Origin: Stappia sediminis
Lineage (GTDB): Bacteria > Pseudomonadota > Alphaproteobacteria > Rhizobiales > Stappiaceae
Length of the DNA stretch: 64,000 nt
Reading direction: 5' to 3'
Assembly (NCBI RefSeq): GCF_009826895.1
Contig: NZ_WUMV01000008.1
Span: 248,001 to 312,000, forward strand
Part shown: positions 9,335-17,835 of the stretch, piece by piece
How positions within the stretch are numbered: the stretch's first letter is position 1
How the letters are laid out: each line of letters begins with the position of its first letter
The notes under the pieces: generated by a model
Told to the model about the DNA's origin: nothing
Seen by the model: only the letters and a program-made list of their open reading frames with translations
Database searches by the model: none
Position numbers and translations under genes: made by a program

Positions 9335-10129
9335 TCACCCCAGCGACTTCGCCTTGTCGTATGCGGCGTCGAGGCCATCGGATATCGCCTGCGACAGGGC
9401 TGAATTCCTCATGACCTCAAGACCCGCCGCCGTGGTGCCGGCATAGGCGATCATTTCCGCGACCCGCTCGGCAGGCGTCGGTTCCGTCTCTGAGAGCGTC
9501 ACGCCGCTTGCGTGAAAGAGCTGGCGGACGGCGCGATCCGCGATCTTCGGATCGACCCCGTGACGGAGTGCATATTGCGCCATGCAATCGGCAAACAGCG
9601 CGACGAAACCGGGTACGGGCCCGGTAAGCGCGGTGAACCGGTCTATCTGGTCCTCGTTTGAAACCTCATCCGTCAGGCCGCAGGCCTTGAACAGGAAGCC
9701 CACCGTTTCCCGGTCCTTCTCCGTCACGCCCGGCGCCGCCACCCAGGGCGAATAGGCAAGGCCGTATTCCGCGGCGGGGCTCGACATGGCGCGCACGATC
9801 CGGGTCGTGCCAGTCATTTCGCCGATGCGCTCCACCGTCAGACCAGCCACGACGGAGACGACGAGACGCCCTTCCGCCTTCAGCTCCAGACCCTTCGCGA
9901 CGTGCGGCGGCACGGAAAGGAGTATCGTCTCGCAAGCTTGCGCCAGTTCCTGATTGTCCGTCGTGGAGCGCACGAAAGGCCACTTCCGGAAGCCGTCGAG
10001 CTTGCCGGATGTATTGGAGATCCAAAGGTGATCGGGCGCGAGCGTGCCCGTGAGCAGAAGCTGGCGCGCGATCGCGCCGCCGAGCTGACCGCTGCCGCCA
10101 ATAATGCCGAAAGAGTGATGGATGGCCAT
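9335..10129 (-). CDS. proC: pyrroline-5-carboxylate reductase
   Basis: Final step of proline synthesis, reducing 1-pyrroline-5-carboxylate with NAD(P)H. The 264-residue protein starts with the Rossmann motif HSFGIIGGSGQLGGAIARQ, followed by LLSVPPHVAKGLE and the C-terminal family signature region LTGPVPGFVALFADCMAQYALRHGVDPKIADRAVRQLF, with a GVT-x-x-E-like segment (ASGVTLSETEPTPAE) replacing the common SPGGTT. The start at 10129 (MAIHHSFGIIGG) is chosen because the upstream in-frame extension has no family similarity. Sequence departs somewhat from textbook ProC (SGPGPAY... replaced by LTGPVPGF), so a divergent ProC-like reductase is possible. Confidence 0.82.
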   Translation of the reverse strand: MAIHHSFGIIGGSGQLGGAIARQLLLTGTLAPDHLWISNTSGKLDGFRKWPFVRSTTDNQELAQACETILLSVPPHVAKGLELKAEGRLVVSVVAGLTVERIGEMTGTTRIVRAMSSPAAEYGLAYSPWVAAPGVTEKDRETVGFLFKACGLTDEVSNEDQIDRFTALTGPVPGFVALFADCMAQYALRHGVDPKIADRAVRQLFHASGVTLSETEPTPAERVAEMIAYAGTTAAGLEVMRNSALSQAISDGLDAAYDKAKSLG

Positions 10130-10511
10130 GACGCTGCCCTTTATGAAGCCTTCCTTGAGTGCGTCGGGCACATACATTAGCACATCGGCTGTGCAATTTA
10201 CGCTGCGGCTTTGCGCGAAAAGGGAATTGCGCATCCTTGGACAGCGGGACTGGACAGCGGGCCGAGGCAGCAGGTTGCGGCATCGAGCGGCCCGATCATC
10301 GCACCGCGCGAAGAATTTTACCGCAAACAAAACTTTCATTTACGAAGTATACCACTTCTCGGATCACAAATTTTCATTGAAGCTGCACGACTATATTTTC
10401 CTCCAAAAGATGATCCTCCACGGCCAACGTTCGTAAAACTCCACAATCGGCTTTTCCAGCAAAAGAGCCGGACAGGGGCAGGGGTCGAACACTCAAGGAA
10501 GGACATCGCAC
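10130..10511. promoter_or_regulatory. divergent proC / fasciclin-gene intergenic region
   Basis: About 380 bp between two divergent genes with an AT-rich central part (10310-10440). It must hold both promoters, but I could not pick convincing -35/-10 pairs. No RNA gene or repeat seen. Confidence 0.3.
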
Positions 10512-10994
10512 ATGCGCAAGCTTCTACTTGCATCCGCATTCGCACTCGCAACCGCAACCGCCGCGCATTCGGCGAATATCGTGGAGACGGCCAAGGGCGC
10601 CGGCACGTTCAACACGCTGCTTGCCGCGGCCCAGGCAGCCGGCCTTGCCGATGCCCTGGCGACGACGGACAATCTTACGGTCTTCGCGCCGACGGACGAA
10701 GCTTTCGCGGCCCTGCCCGAAGGCACCGTCGAAAATCTGCTGAAGCCGGAGAACAAGGATCAGCTCGTCGCGATCCTGAGCTATCACGTCGTGCCGCAGA
10801 AGATCATGTCCGGGCAGATTTCAGACGGTTCGGCGGAAGTCGCCACCCTTAAGGGAAGCGGCGACAAGACCATCACCGTCGAAAAGAGCGCCTCGGGCGT
10901 CACCGTCGACGGGGCGAATGTGGTTACCGCCGACGTGGAGGCCGACAACGGCGTCATCCACGTCATCGACAAGGTGATCCTTCCGTCCGACTGA
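10512..10994 (+). CDS. secreted fasciclin (FAS1) domain protein
   Basis: 160 residues: a signal peptide (MRKLLLASAFALATATAAHSA) followed by one complete FAS1 domain. The two conserved FAS1 boxes are visible: LTVFAPTDEAFAALPEGTVENLL (H1 box) and the final DNGVIHVIDKVILP (H2 box), with YHVVPQKIMSG between them. Such proteins are periplasmic or extracellular and usually linked to adhesion or surface interactions; the actual role here is unknown. An AAGGAAGGA Shine-Dalgarno precedes the ATG, and a strong terminator follows, so it is monocistronic. Confidence 0.93.
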   Translation: MRKLLLASAFALATATAAHSANIVETAKGAGTFNTLLAAAQAAGLADALATTDNLTVFAPTDEAFAALPEGTVENLLKPENKDQLVAILSYHVVPQKIMSGQISDGSAEVATLKGSGDKTITVEKSASGVTVDGANVVTADVEADNGVIHVIDKVILPSD

Positions 10995-11017
10995 CGGAAT
11001 TCGCCGCGCTTGTCAAA

Positions 11018-11042
11018 AAGGGCGCCATTCCGGCGCCCTTTC
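11018..11042 (+). terminator. terminator after the fasciclin gene
   Basis: AAGGGCGCC (11018-11026) pairs with GGCGCCCTT (11032-11040) around an ATTCC loop and runs into a short T stretch. Confidence 0.75.
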
Positions 11043-11123
11043 AATCGGTCGGGATTGCCGCCTCGTTTTCTCATAATGAATTGAAAGATTATCTCAGCAA
11101 TGCGCGGCAGCGGCTCGATCGAT

Positions 11124-11145
11124 GATATAAAGAAATCTTTATATC
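11124..11145. promoter_or_regulatory. 22-bp palindromic operator upstream of ahcY (SahR-type candidate)
   Basis: GATATAAAGA (11124-11133), AA, TCTTTATATC (11136-11145): a perfect inverted repeat with 10-bp arms, five bases upstream of the -35 box of the ahcY promoter. From memory, ArsR-family SahR regulators of proteobacterial methionine-cycle genes bind palindromes of similar AT-rich type containing AAAGAT-ATCTTT. Assignment to SahR is an inference; no sahR gene is in the window. Confidence 0.6.
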
Positions 11146-11149
11146 CTTA

Positions 11150-11178
11150 TTGCTTTAAGCCAAAGGCCGGTATATAAC
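11150..11178 (+). promoter_or_regulatory. sigma-70-type promoter of ahcY
   Basis: TTGCTT (11150-11155), 17-bp spacer, TATAAC (11173-11178). Transcription would begin near 11185, giving a leader of about 165 nt before the ahcY ATG. Confidence 0.6.
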
Positions 11179-11221
11179 CCGCCATCGTAGAACAGGGCTT
11201 GCGTCCTGCGCTTTGGAATTC

Positions 11222-11242
11222 AAGGCGCGAAACGCGCCTTTT
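11222..11242 (+). promoter_or_regulatory. terminator-like hairpin in the ahcY leader
   Basis: AAGGCGCG (11222-11229), loop AAA, CGCGCCTT (11233-11240) followed directly by TT: an eight-bp GC-rich stem with a T tract inside the untranslated leader of ahcY. It looks like an attenuator or a leader-structure element. I could not match the leader to a known SAH or SAM riboswitch by eye. Confidence 0.45.
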
Positions 11243-11348
11243 CGAACCGATTGCCGCTCCGCGACGGCAGCCGCCCTTTGCCGGGATGCCGGCGACGAGC
11301 CCGGGCACCGGATGCGAGATCGGCCGAATTTTCAACGGAAGGATCAAC

Positions 11349-12746
11349 ATGACCACCGCCAGCGACTATTACGTCAAGGACATTTCGCTCGCCGACTACG
11401 GGCGCAAGGAAATCACCATCGCCGAGACCGAAATGCCGGGCCTGATGGCCTGCCGCGAGGAATTCGGCGCTTCGAAGCCGCTGAAGGGTGCGCGCATCGC
11501 CGGTTCGCTGCACATGACGATCCAGACTGCCGTCCTCATCGAGACGCTGGTCGCGCTCGGCGCCGAGGTCCGCTGGGCGTCCTGCAACATCTTCTCCACC
11601 CAGGACCACGCCGCCGCCGCGATCGCCGAAAGCGGAACCCCCGTTTTCGCCGAAAAGGGCGAGACGCTGGAGGAATACTGGGACTACTGCGACCGCATCT
11701 TCCAGTTCCCGGAAGGCACGGCCAACATGATCCTCGACGACGGCGGCGACGCCACGCTCTACATCCTGCTCGGCGCGCGCGCCGAGGCGGGCGAGAACGT
11801 TCTGGCCGATCCGAAGTCGGAAGAAGAGACGATCATGTTCGCGCAGATCAGGAAGCGCATGGAGCAAAGCCCGGGCTGGTTCTCAAAGCAGCGCGACGCG
11901 ATCCAGGGCGTCTCGGAAGAGACGACCACCGGCGTCAACCGCCTCTACCAGCTCAAGAAGAAGGGCCTCCTGCCGTTCCCGGCGATCAACGTCAACGACA
12001 GCGTGACAAAGTCCAAGTTCGACAACAAGTACGGCTGCAAGGAAAGCCTCGTCGACGGCATCCGCCGCGGCACGGACGTGATGATGGCCGGCAAGGTCGC
12101 CGTCGTGTGCGGCTACGGCGACGTGGGCAAGGGCTCCGCACTTTCGCTGCGGGGCGCCGGCGCGCGCGTGCAGGTGACCGAGATCGACCCGATCTGCGCC
12201 CTGCAGGCGGCGATGGACGGCTTTGAGGTCGTCACGCTGGAAAAGGCCGCGTCCAACGCCGACATCGTGATCACCACGACCGGCAACAAGGACGTCATCA
12301 CGCTCGACCACATGCGCCAGTTCAAGGACATGGCGATCGTCGGCAACATCGGCCACTTCGACAACGAGATCCAGGTCGAGGCGCTGCGCAATTACAAGTG
12401 GACCAACATCAAGCCGCAGGTCGACATGATCGAGTTTCCCGACGGCAAGCGGATGATCCTGCTCTCCGAAGGACGCCTCTTGAACCTCGGCAACGCCACC
12501 GGCCACCCGAGCTTCGTCATGTCGGCAAGCTTCACCAACCAGGTGCTGGCGCAGATCGAGCTCTTCACCAAGGGCGAGCAGTACGGCAAGGACGTCTATG
12601 TGTTGCCCAAACACCTCGATGAGAAAGTTGCGCGCCTCCATCTTGGAAAACTTGGCGTCGAACTGACCGAGCTCAGCGAGGAGCAGGCCGCCTATATTGG
12701 CGTGACCCAGGAAGGCCCGTACAAGCCGGAGCACTACAGATACTGA
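11349..12746 (+). CDS. ahcY: adenosylhomocysteinase (S-adenosyl-L-homocysteine hydrolase)
   Basis: Hydrolyses S-adenosylhomocysteine, the product inhibitor of methyltransferases, to adenosine and homocysteine. 465 residues, full length. Seen: [10 protein letters not shown] at the N-terminus, [39 protein letters not shown], and the NAD-binding fingerprint [25 protein letters not shown], ending in the conserved [11 protein letters not shown]-terminus. The ATG at 11349 has a GGAAGGA Shine-Dalgarno; the in-frame N-terminal extension from 11199 lies in the leader and is rejected. Transcribed from its own promoter with an upstream palindrome, and ended by a strong terminator. Confidence 0.98.
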   Translation: MTTASDYYVKDISLADYGRKEITIAETEMPGLMACREEFGASKPLKGARIAGSLHMTIQTAVLIETLVALGAEVRWASCNIFSTQDHAAAAIAESGTPVFAEKGETLEEYWDYCDRIFQFPEGTANMILDDGGDATLYILLGARAEAGENVLADPKSEEETIMFAQIRKRMEQSPGWFSKQRDAIQGVSEETTTGVNRLYQLKKKGLLPFPAINVNDSVTKSKFDNKYGCKESLVDGIRRGTDVMMAGKVAVVCGYGDVGKGSALSLRGAGARVQVTEIDPICALQAAMDGFEVVTLEKAASNADIVITTTGNKDVITLDHMRQFKDMAIVGNIGHFDNEIQVEALRNYKWTNIKPQVDMIEFPDGKRMILLSEGRLLNLGNATGHPSFVMSASFTNQVLAQIELFTKGEQYGKDVYVLPKHLDEKVARLHLGKLGVELTELSEEQAAYIGVTQEGPYKPEHYRY

Positions 12747-12814
12747 TACGGCTACAAATTATCTACAATATATAGTATTGCCACTGGCAATACCCGCATA
12801 AGCCGAAAAATGAG

Positions 12815-12850
12815 CAGGAGCTGTGGACCCCCACAGCTCCTGTTTACTTT
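12815..12850 (+). terminator. ahcY terminator
   Basis: CAGGAGCTGTGG (12815-12826) and CCACAGCTCCTG (12831-12842) form a perfect 12-bp stem with an ACCC loop, followed by TTTACTTTTT. It separates ahcY from divL and argues against any divL start upstream of this point. Confidence 0.85.
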
Positions 12851-12990
12851 TTGGTAAGAGGCTCTTCTTCGCGATTCTCAAACGCGGTATGGTTTTGCGA
12901 ATCGGACGATTTGTGGGGCAACAATGTCCGGTGAAGCCTGAGCGGGGGCAAAACCGATCGGGCGCGAAATGCGGCGATAGGGGATCAGGA

Positions 12991-15504
12991 ATGCCGGCGG
13001 ACGGCTTTCAGCATGCGTGCCAGCGCGCGTCATGGCGCGGACGGAGTCTGAGAGGGCTTGCGCGCGCCGGCGCGAGCGTCCTCGCGCTCACGACGGCAAT
13101 CAGCCCCGCCTTCGCGATGAGCGCCGTTCCCGACCTTGCCTCCCCCGGCGTCGATGCGCTCAAGGTCGTCTGGCTGTCGGCAACGGGCGGCGCGATCGCC
13201 TTCGCCGTGACGACGGCGACCGTGCTTGTCGTGAACCGCCGCAAATCCGCCAGCGACTTCGCGAACGTACGCCGCCAGAACGCATCCCTGAAAGCGCGGC
13301 TCGACAGGCTGGAAAGCCTGATCGACAGCGAGGATCAACGCCTGATCATGTGGAGCGGGCGCGACGAGGAGCCGATGATCGCCGGCGCGCTTTCGGAAGA
13401 ATGCGGCGTTCCGCGCGGCGACGCGCAGCTTCTCGCCTTCGGACAGTGGCTGGAGCCGGCATCGGCCCAGGAACTGGAGCGCGCGCTCGACCGCCTGCGG
13501 CTGAACGGCGAAGGCTTCACCATGCGCCTGACCACCCGCGCGGGCGCACTGCTGCAGGCAACCGGCCGCCCTTCGGCGGGCGCCGCCGTGCTGAAGCTTT
13601 GCGACCTGACCGGCGAACGGCGGACGCAAGCGCTCCTCAACGAGAAACATGCCGCCGTTTCAGCGGAACTCGCGGCGACGCGCGAGCTTTTCGACGCCCT
13701 GAGCAGCCCGGCATGGCAGCGCGACGTCGACGGAAAGCTGGTGTGGGCGAATGCAGCCTACGCGAAGGCCGTGGACGCCCAGACCATCCGCCAGGCGCTT
13801 GAGGCGGGGACGGACATCCTGGACGGCAATGCGCGCAAGGTGATAACCGCCGGGCGTGGCGAGGACGGCGTTTCCCGGGGCCGCCTGCCGGTGGTCGCCG
13901 GCGGCAAGCGCCGCATCTTCGAGGTGACGGAAGCCGCTACCGATGCCGGCAGCTTCGGCCTTGCCATAGATATCAGCGAGCTTGAGAACGCCCAGCGCGA
14001 ACTTACGCGCACGGTGGAGTTCCACGCGCGCACTCTCGACGAGCTTGCCACCGCCGTCGCGATATTTTCGGCCGACCACAAGCTGCAGTTCTACAATGCC
14101 GCCTTCCGCACGCTCTGGGACCTCGACCCGGCCTTTCTGGAGGGGCGGCCGGAGGAAAGCGCGATCCTCGACAGCCTGCGCGCCGCGCGCAAACTGCCCG
14201 AACAGGCGGACTATCGCGGCTGGCGCGCCAAGCACCTGGACAGCTACCGCTCGCTGGAAGCCAAGGAATACTGGTGGCACCTGCCGGACGGGCGCACGCT
14301 TCGCGTGATCGCCAATCCCCACCCGAAGGGCGGGGTGACCTACATCTACGAGAACGTGACCGAGCGTCTGGACCTTGAAAGCCGCTACAACGCGTTGACG
14401 AGGGTGCAGGGCGAAACGCTCGACAATCTGTCGGAAGGTGTCGCCGTGTTCGGCTCCGACGGGCGGCTGAAGCTTTTCAACCCCACATTCTGCGGGATCT
14501 GGCAACTCGACGGGAAGGTGCTGGACGAAAGCCCGCACATCAAGGCGATCGCGGAAAGGATTTCCGGCGACGAGGATGTGGCGGGCGCCTGGCATGCCCT
14601 TACACTTGCCGTTACCGGGCTTGCCGACAACCGCGAACCGGTGACGGGGCGGCTCGAACGCGGCGACGGCGATGTCGTCGACTACGCGACCGTGCCGCTG
14701 CCCGACGGGGGCACGCTCGTCACCTTCGTGAACGTCACGGATTCGGTGAACGTGGAGCGGGTGCTGCTTGAAAAGAACGAGGCGCTGGAAGCCGCCGACC
14801 AACTCAAGAACGCCTTCATCCAGCATATTTCCTACGAGTTGAGATCCCCGCTTACCAACATCATCGGCTTCGCGCAGCTCCTGTCCGACACGAAGTTCGG
14901 GCCGCTGACGGAAAAGCAGGCCGAATATACCGACTACATTCTCTCCTCTTCTTCCGCCCTTCTCGCCATTATCAACGACATCCTCGACCTTGCGACCATC
15001 GACGCCGGCATCATGGAACTCGACCTTTCCGACGTCGACGTCGCCAAGACCGTGACGGCGGCGATCGAAGGCCTGAAGGACAGGCTCATGGACGCGGGCA
15101 TCACGATCCGTGCCGACGTGCCGAAGGACGTCGGCACGCTTCAGGCGGACGAGCGGCGCCTGCGGCAGGTGCTCTTCAACCTGATCTCGAACGCCGTGCG
15201 CTACTCCGACGACGGGGGGGCGATCGACATCTCCTGCCGAAGGCTTTCCGACGCCATCGAATTTGAAGTGCGCGACCATGGCTGCGGCATCCCCGACGAC
15301 CTTCTCGACCAGGTGTTCGGCCGGTTCGTGGGCCGCGATGCGGGCGCGCGCCGGCGCGGAGCGGGACTTGGCCTTTCCATCGTGAAGAGTTTCGTGGAGC
15401 TGCATGGCGGCACCGTCGACATCCAGTCCAAGGAGGGCGACGGAACCAGAGTCACCTGTCGCCTGCCGCTTTCGCCGCAGGCGATACGGCACGCTGCCGA
15501 GTGA
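12991..15504 (+). CDS. divL: DivL-like PAS-domain kinase with tyrosine in the H-box
   Basis: 837 residues. Layout: signal-like hydrophobic segment (about 25-43), a transmembrane helix (about 58-80, VVWLSATGGAIAFAVTTATVLVV), several PAS-like modules (about 160-590, with repeated 'LDNLSEGVAVFGSDGRLKLFNPTFC'-type sequence), then HisKA and HATPase domains. The H-box reads QHISYELRSPLTNIIGF: the phosphoacceptor His of the usual SHELR is Tyr 615 (codon 14833-14835). ATP-binding boxes are intact (LFNLISNAVRYS, DHGCGIPDD, GAGLGLSIVKSF). Tyr at this place is the hallmark of Caulobacter DivL, which controls CckA and CtrA rather than acting as a plain kinase. The start at 12991 follows a CAGGA sequence; the longer frame begins inside the ahcY terminator. 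Confidence 0.87.
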   Translation: MPADGFQHACQRASWRGRSLRGLARAGASVLALTTAISPAFAMSAVPDLASPGVDALKVVWLSATGGAIAFAVTTATVLVVNRRKSASDFANVRRQNASLKARLDRLESLIDSEDQRLIMWSGRDEEPMIAGALSEECGVPRGDAQLLAFGQWLEPASAQELERALDRLRLNGEGFTMRLTTRAGALLQATGRPSAGAAVLKLCDLTGERRTQALLNEKHAAVSAELAATRELFDALSSPAWQRDVDGKLVWANAAYAKAVDAQTIRQALEAGTDILDGNARKVITAGRGEDGVSRGRLPVVAGGKRRIFEVTEAATDAGSFGLAIDISELENAQRELTRTVEFHARTLDELATAVAIFSADHKLQFYNAAFRTLWDLDPAFLEGRPEESAILDSLRAARKLPEQADYRGWRAKHLDSYRSLEAKEYWWHLPDGRTLRVIANPHPKGGVTYIYENVTERLDLESRYNALTRVQGETLDNLSEGVAVFGSDGRLKLFNPTFCGIWQLDGKVLDESPHIKAIAERISGDEDVAGAWHALTLAVTGLADNREPVTGRLERGDGDVVDYATVPLPDGGTLVTFVNVTDSVNVERVLLEKNEALEAADQLKNAFIQHISYELRSPLTNIIGFAQLLSDTKFGPLTEKQAEYTDYILSSSSALLAIINDILDLATIDAGIMELDLSDVDVAKTVTAAIEGLKDRLMDAGITIRADVPKDVGTLQADERRLRQVLFNLISNAVRYSDDGGAIDISCRRLSDAIEFEVRDHGCGIPDDLLDQVFGRFVGRDAGARRRGAGLGLSIVKSFVELHGGTVDIQSKEGDGTRVTCRLPLSPQAIRHAAE

Positions 15505-15523
15505 CCTGCCGGAGGCCGCGCGT

Positions 15524-17029
15524 GTGAGCCTTGAAACCCTGACCCTGAATTGCGCCGACGAGACCGCGACCCGGCGTCTGGCGGAAGATGTCGCGTCGAT
15601 CCTCAAGCCCGGCGATTGCATACTGCTGGTCGGCGATCTGGGGGCTGGAAAATCCACCTTCGCGCGGGCCACCTTGCGCGCGCTGGCCGGCAACCCCGCT
15701 CTCGAAGTGCCGAGCCCGACCTTCACCCTCGTGCAGACCTACGCGCTTGACCGACTCTCCATCGCCCACCTCGACCTCTACCGCCTGGAGGAGGCGGACG
15801 AACTGGATGAACTGGGGCTCGACGAACTGCTGGAACGCGGCGCGGCGCTCATCGAATGGCCGGAACGCGCCGAAGACCGCTTGCCTGAAGACGCGCTTGT
15901 CGTCCGTATCGAGCCGGGAGAAAGGCCGGAGGCGCGCTCGGTCTCCCTTTCCTGGACCGAAGGCGACTGGGGCATACGCCTTGCCCGCTCGCGGGCGGTG
16001 CGCCGCTTTCTGGATGCCGCCGGCTGGAACGATGCCGCCCGCGTGCCGCTGCAGGGCGACGCTTCGACAAGGGCCTATGAAACCGTAACGGCCCATGGAC
16101 GAACGGCGATCCTCATGAACGCACCGGCGAGGCCCGACGGTCCGCCCGTGCGCGAAGGGCTGCCTTACAGCAGGCTCGTGCATCTGGCCGAGGACGTCCG
16201 CCCGTTCGTCGCGATCGACGAGGGTTTGCGAAAGGCGGGATTTCACGCCCCCGAGATTTTCTCAAGCGACGTTGAAGCCGGCCTGCTGCTGCTTGAAGAC
16301 CTGGGGCGCGAAGGTTTCGTCAAGGACGGGGCGCCGATCGCCGAACGCTATTTTGCCGCCGTCGAACTGCTGGCCGATCTCCATTCGCACGAATGGCCGC
16401 GGGAAGCGCCCCTGCCCGACGGAACGCGCCACCTCCTTTCGCCCTACGATGCACGCGCGCTGATGTTCGAGGCGGAGCTTTTCCTCGACTGGTATCTGCC
16501 CCATGCGGGATATCCGGCGGACGAAGGGCTGCGAGGCGAATTCGCGGAACTCTGGACCCCGCTGCTTGAGCGGCTGGAGACGGCGGAGAAGACCTGGGTG
16601 CTGCGCGACTACCATTCGCCGAACCTCATCTGGCGCGGCGAGGAGAAGGGCAACGACCGCATCGGGCTGATCGATTTTCAGGACGCCGTCATCGGGCCGA
16701 GCGCCTATGACGTCGCTTCCTTGACGCTCGATGCCCGTGTCACGGTGCCTGAAGAACTGGAGAAGGCGCTTTGCGCCCGATACGTGGAGCGCCGGAAAGC
16801 GAATACGCCCGGCTTCGACGAGGAACGCTTTTCGCAAGACTACGCCATCATGGCCGCGCAACGGCAGTCCAAGCTTTTCGGAATATTCGTGCGCCTTGCG
16901 AAGCGCGACGGCAAGCCGCGCTATCTCGGTCATCTGCCACGCATTGAAGACTATTTCCGCCGCGTCGCCAGGCACCCCGTTCTCGCCGATCTCAGGCTCT
17001 GGTATGAGACGCACGGCGTCTCTACATGA
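15524..17029 (+). CDS. tsaE: TsaE / AmgK-like phosphotransferase fusion
   Basis: 501 residues with two domains. Residues 1-150 are TsaE, the ATPase that supports t6A37 tRNA modification: Walker A LLVGDLGAGKSTFARATLRAL, then VPSPTFTLVQTYAL and HLDLYRLEEADELDELGLDELL...LIEWPERA. Residues about 165-501 are an aminoglycoside-phosphotransferase-like kinase: LQGDASTRAYE, LLLLEDLG, WVLRDYHSPNLIW (catalytic HxxN loop with D) and IGLIDFQDAVIGP (DFG-like metal site), as in AmgK, the anomeric MurNAc/GlcNAc kinase. Such fusions are known in Hyphomicrobiales. A GTG start at 15524 is preferred: GGAGG lies eight bases upstream and divL ends just before. The next gene is MurU-like, supporting the AmgK role. 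Confidence 0.9.
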   Translation: MSLETLTLNCADETATRRLAEDVASILKPGDCILLVGDLGAGKSTFARATLRALAGNPALEVPSPTFTLVQTYALDRLSIAHLDLYRLEEADELDELGLDELLERGAALIEWPERAEDRLPEDALVVRIEPGERPEARSVSLSWTEGDWGIRLARSRAVRRFLDAAGWNDAARVPLQGDASTRAYETVTAHGRTAILMNAPARPDGPPVREGLPYSRLVHLAEDVRPFVAIDEGLRKAGFHAPEIFSSDVEAGLLLLEDLGREGFVKDGAPIAERYFAAVELLADLHSHEWPREAPLPDGTRHLLSPYDARALMFEAELFLDWYLPHAGYPADEGLRGEFAELWTPLLERLETAEKTWVLRDYHSPNLIWRGEEKGNDRIGLIDFQDAVIGPSAYDVASLTLDARVTVPEELEKALCARYVERRKANTPGFDEERFSQDYAIMAAQRQSKLFGIFVRLAKRDGKPRYLGHLPRIEDYFRRVARHPVLADLRLWYETHGVST

Positions 17030-17057
17030 GAGACTGCAAACCGGAGATTGACGACAT

Positions 17058-17792
17058 ATGGTGCAAACCGACGGCTTCCGACCGAAACGGGCAATGGTCC
17101 TCTCCGCAGGCATCGGCAAGCGCATGCGCCCGATTACCGCGACGACGCCGAAGCCGCTGATCGAGGTGGCGGGGCGCGCGCTGATCGACCATGCGCTGGA
17201 CAAGCTGGCGAAGGCGGGCGTGGAGACATGCATCGTAAACGTCCACTATCTGGCCGACCTCGTCGAGGTTCACGTCTCGCGGCGGACTTCCCCGAAAATC
17301 GTCATCTCGGACGAGCGCGGCGAACTGCTGGAAACGGGCGGCGGTATTACGAAGGCCCTGCCGCATCTGGGGGACGAGCCGTTTTTCCTGCTCAATTCCG
17401 ACAGCACCTGGATCGAGGGCGTGACGCCAAACCTGGAGCACCTCGTGCGCCACTGGGACGACGCGCGCATGGACGTTCTGCTGCTGCTTTCGGAAACGGT
17501 GACCTCAGTCGGCTACGACGGGCGCGGCGATTTCGACATGGACAAGGAAGGCAGGCTTACCCGCCGCAACGAGCGTTCCGTCTCGCCGTTCGCCTATGCA
17601 GGAGCGGCGATCCTTCACCCACGCCTTTTCGAAGGAGCGCCGGAGGGGGCTTTCTCGCTGAATGTGTTGTTCGACAGGGCGCTTGAAGACGGCAGGCTCT
17701 TCGGTGTGCAAATGGAGGGCATCTGGCTTCACGTCGGCACGCCGTCCGCGATTGCAGACGCCGAACGGGCGGTGAGCGAAAGCATCGACTGA
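17058..17792 (+). CDS. MurU-like sugar-1-phosphate nucleotidyltransferase
   Basis: 244 residues. The N-terminus shows the nucleotidyltransferase fingerprint RAMVLSAGIGKRMRPITATTPKPLIEVAGR (GxGxRxxPxTxxxPKP), followed by FFLLNSDSTWIEG, with S-D in the metal-binding position. Together with the upstream AmgK-like kinase domain it fits the AmgK-MurU peptidoglycan recycling route, in which MurNAc-1-phosphate becomes UDP-MurNAc; a mannose-1-phosphate guanylyltransferase reading of the same family cannot be excluded. Lies 28 bp downstream of the fusion gene, same strand, apparently the same operon. Confidence 0.82.
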   Translation: MVQTDGFRPKRAMVLSAGIGKRMRPITATTPKPLIEVAGRALIDHALDKLAKAGVETCIVNVHYLADLVEVHVSRRTSPKIVISDERGELLETGGGITKALPHLGDEPFFLLNSDSTWIEGVTPNLEHLVRHWDDARMDVLLLLSETVTSVGYDGRGDFDMDKEGRLTRRNERSVSPFAYAGAAILHPRLFEGAPEGAFSLNVLFDRALEDGRLFGVQMEGIWLHVGTPSAIADAERAVSESID

Positions 17793-17835
17793 GGCGGCGG
17801 CTGCCTGCGAGAGCACTCTTCGCTACAATTCCCCC

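Noticed and set aside
11185-11348. Known SAM or SAH riboswitch in the ahcY leader
   Set aside because: I could not match conserved core sequences by eye. A covariance search would settle it.
12823-12990. Longer N-terminus for divL
   Set aside because: It would start inside the ahcY terminator stem and has no similarity to DivL N-termini.
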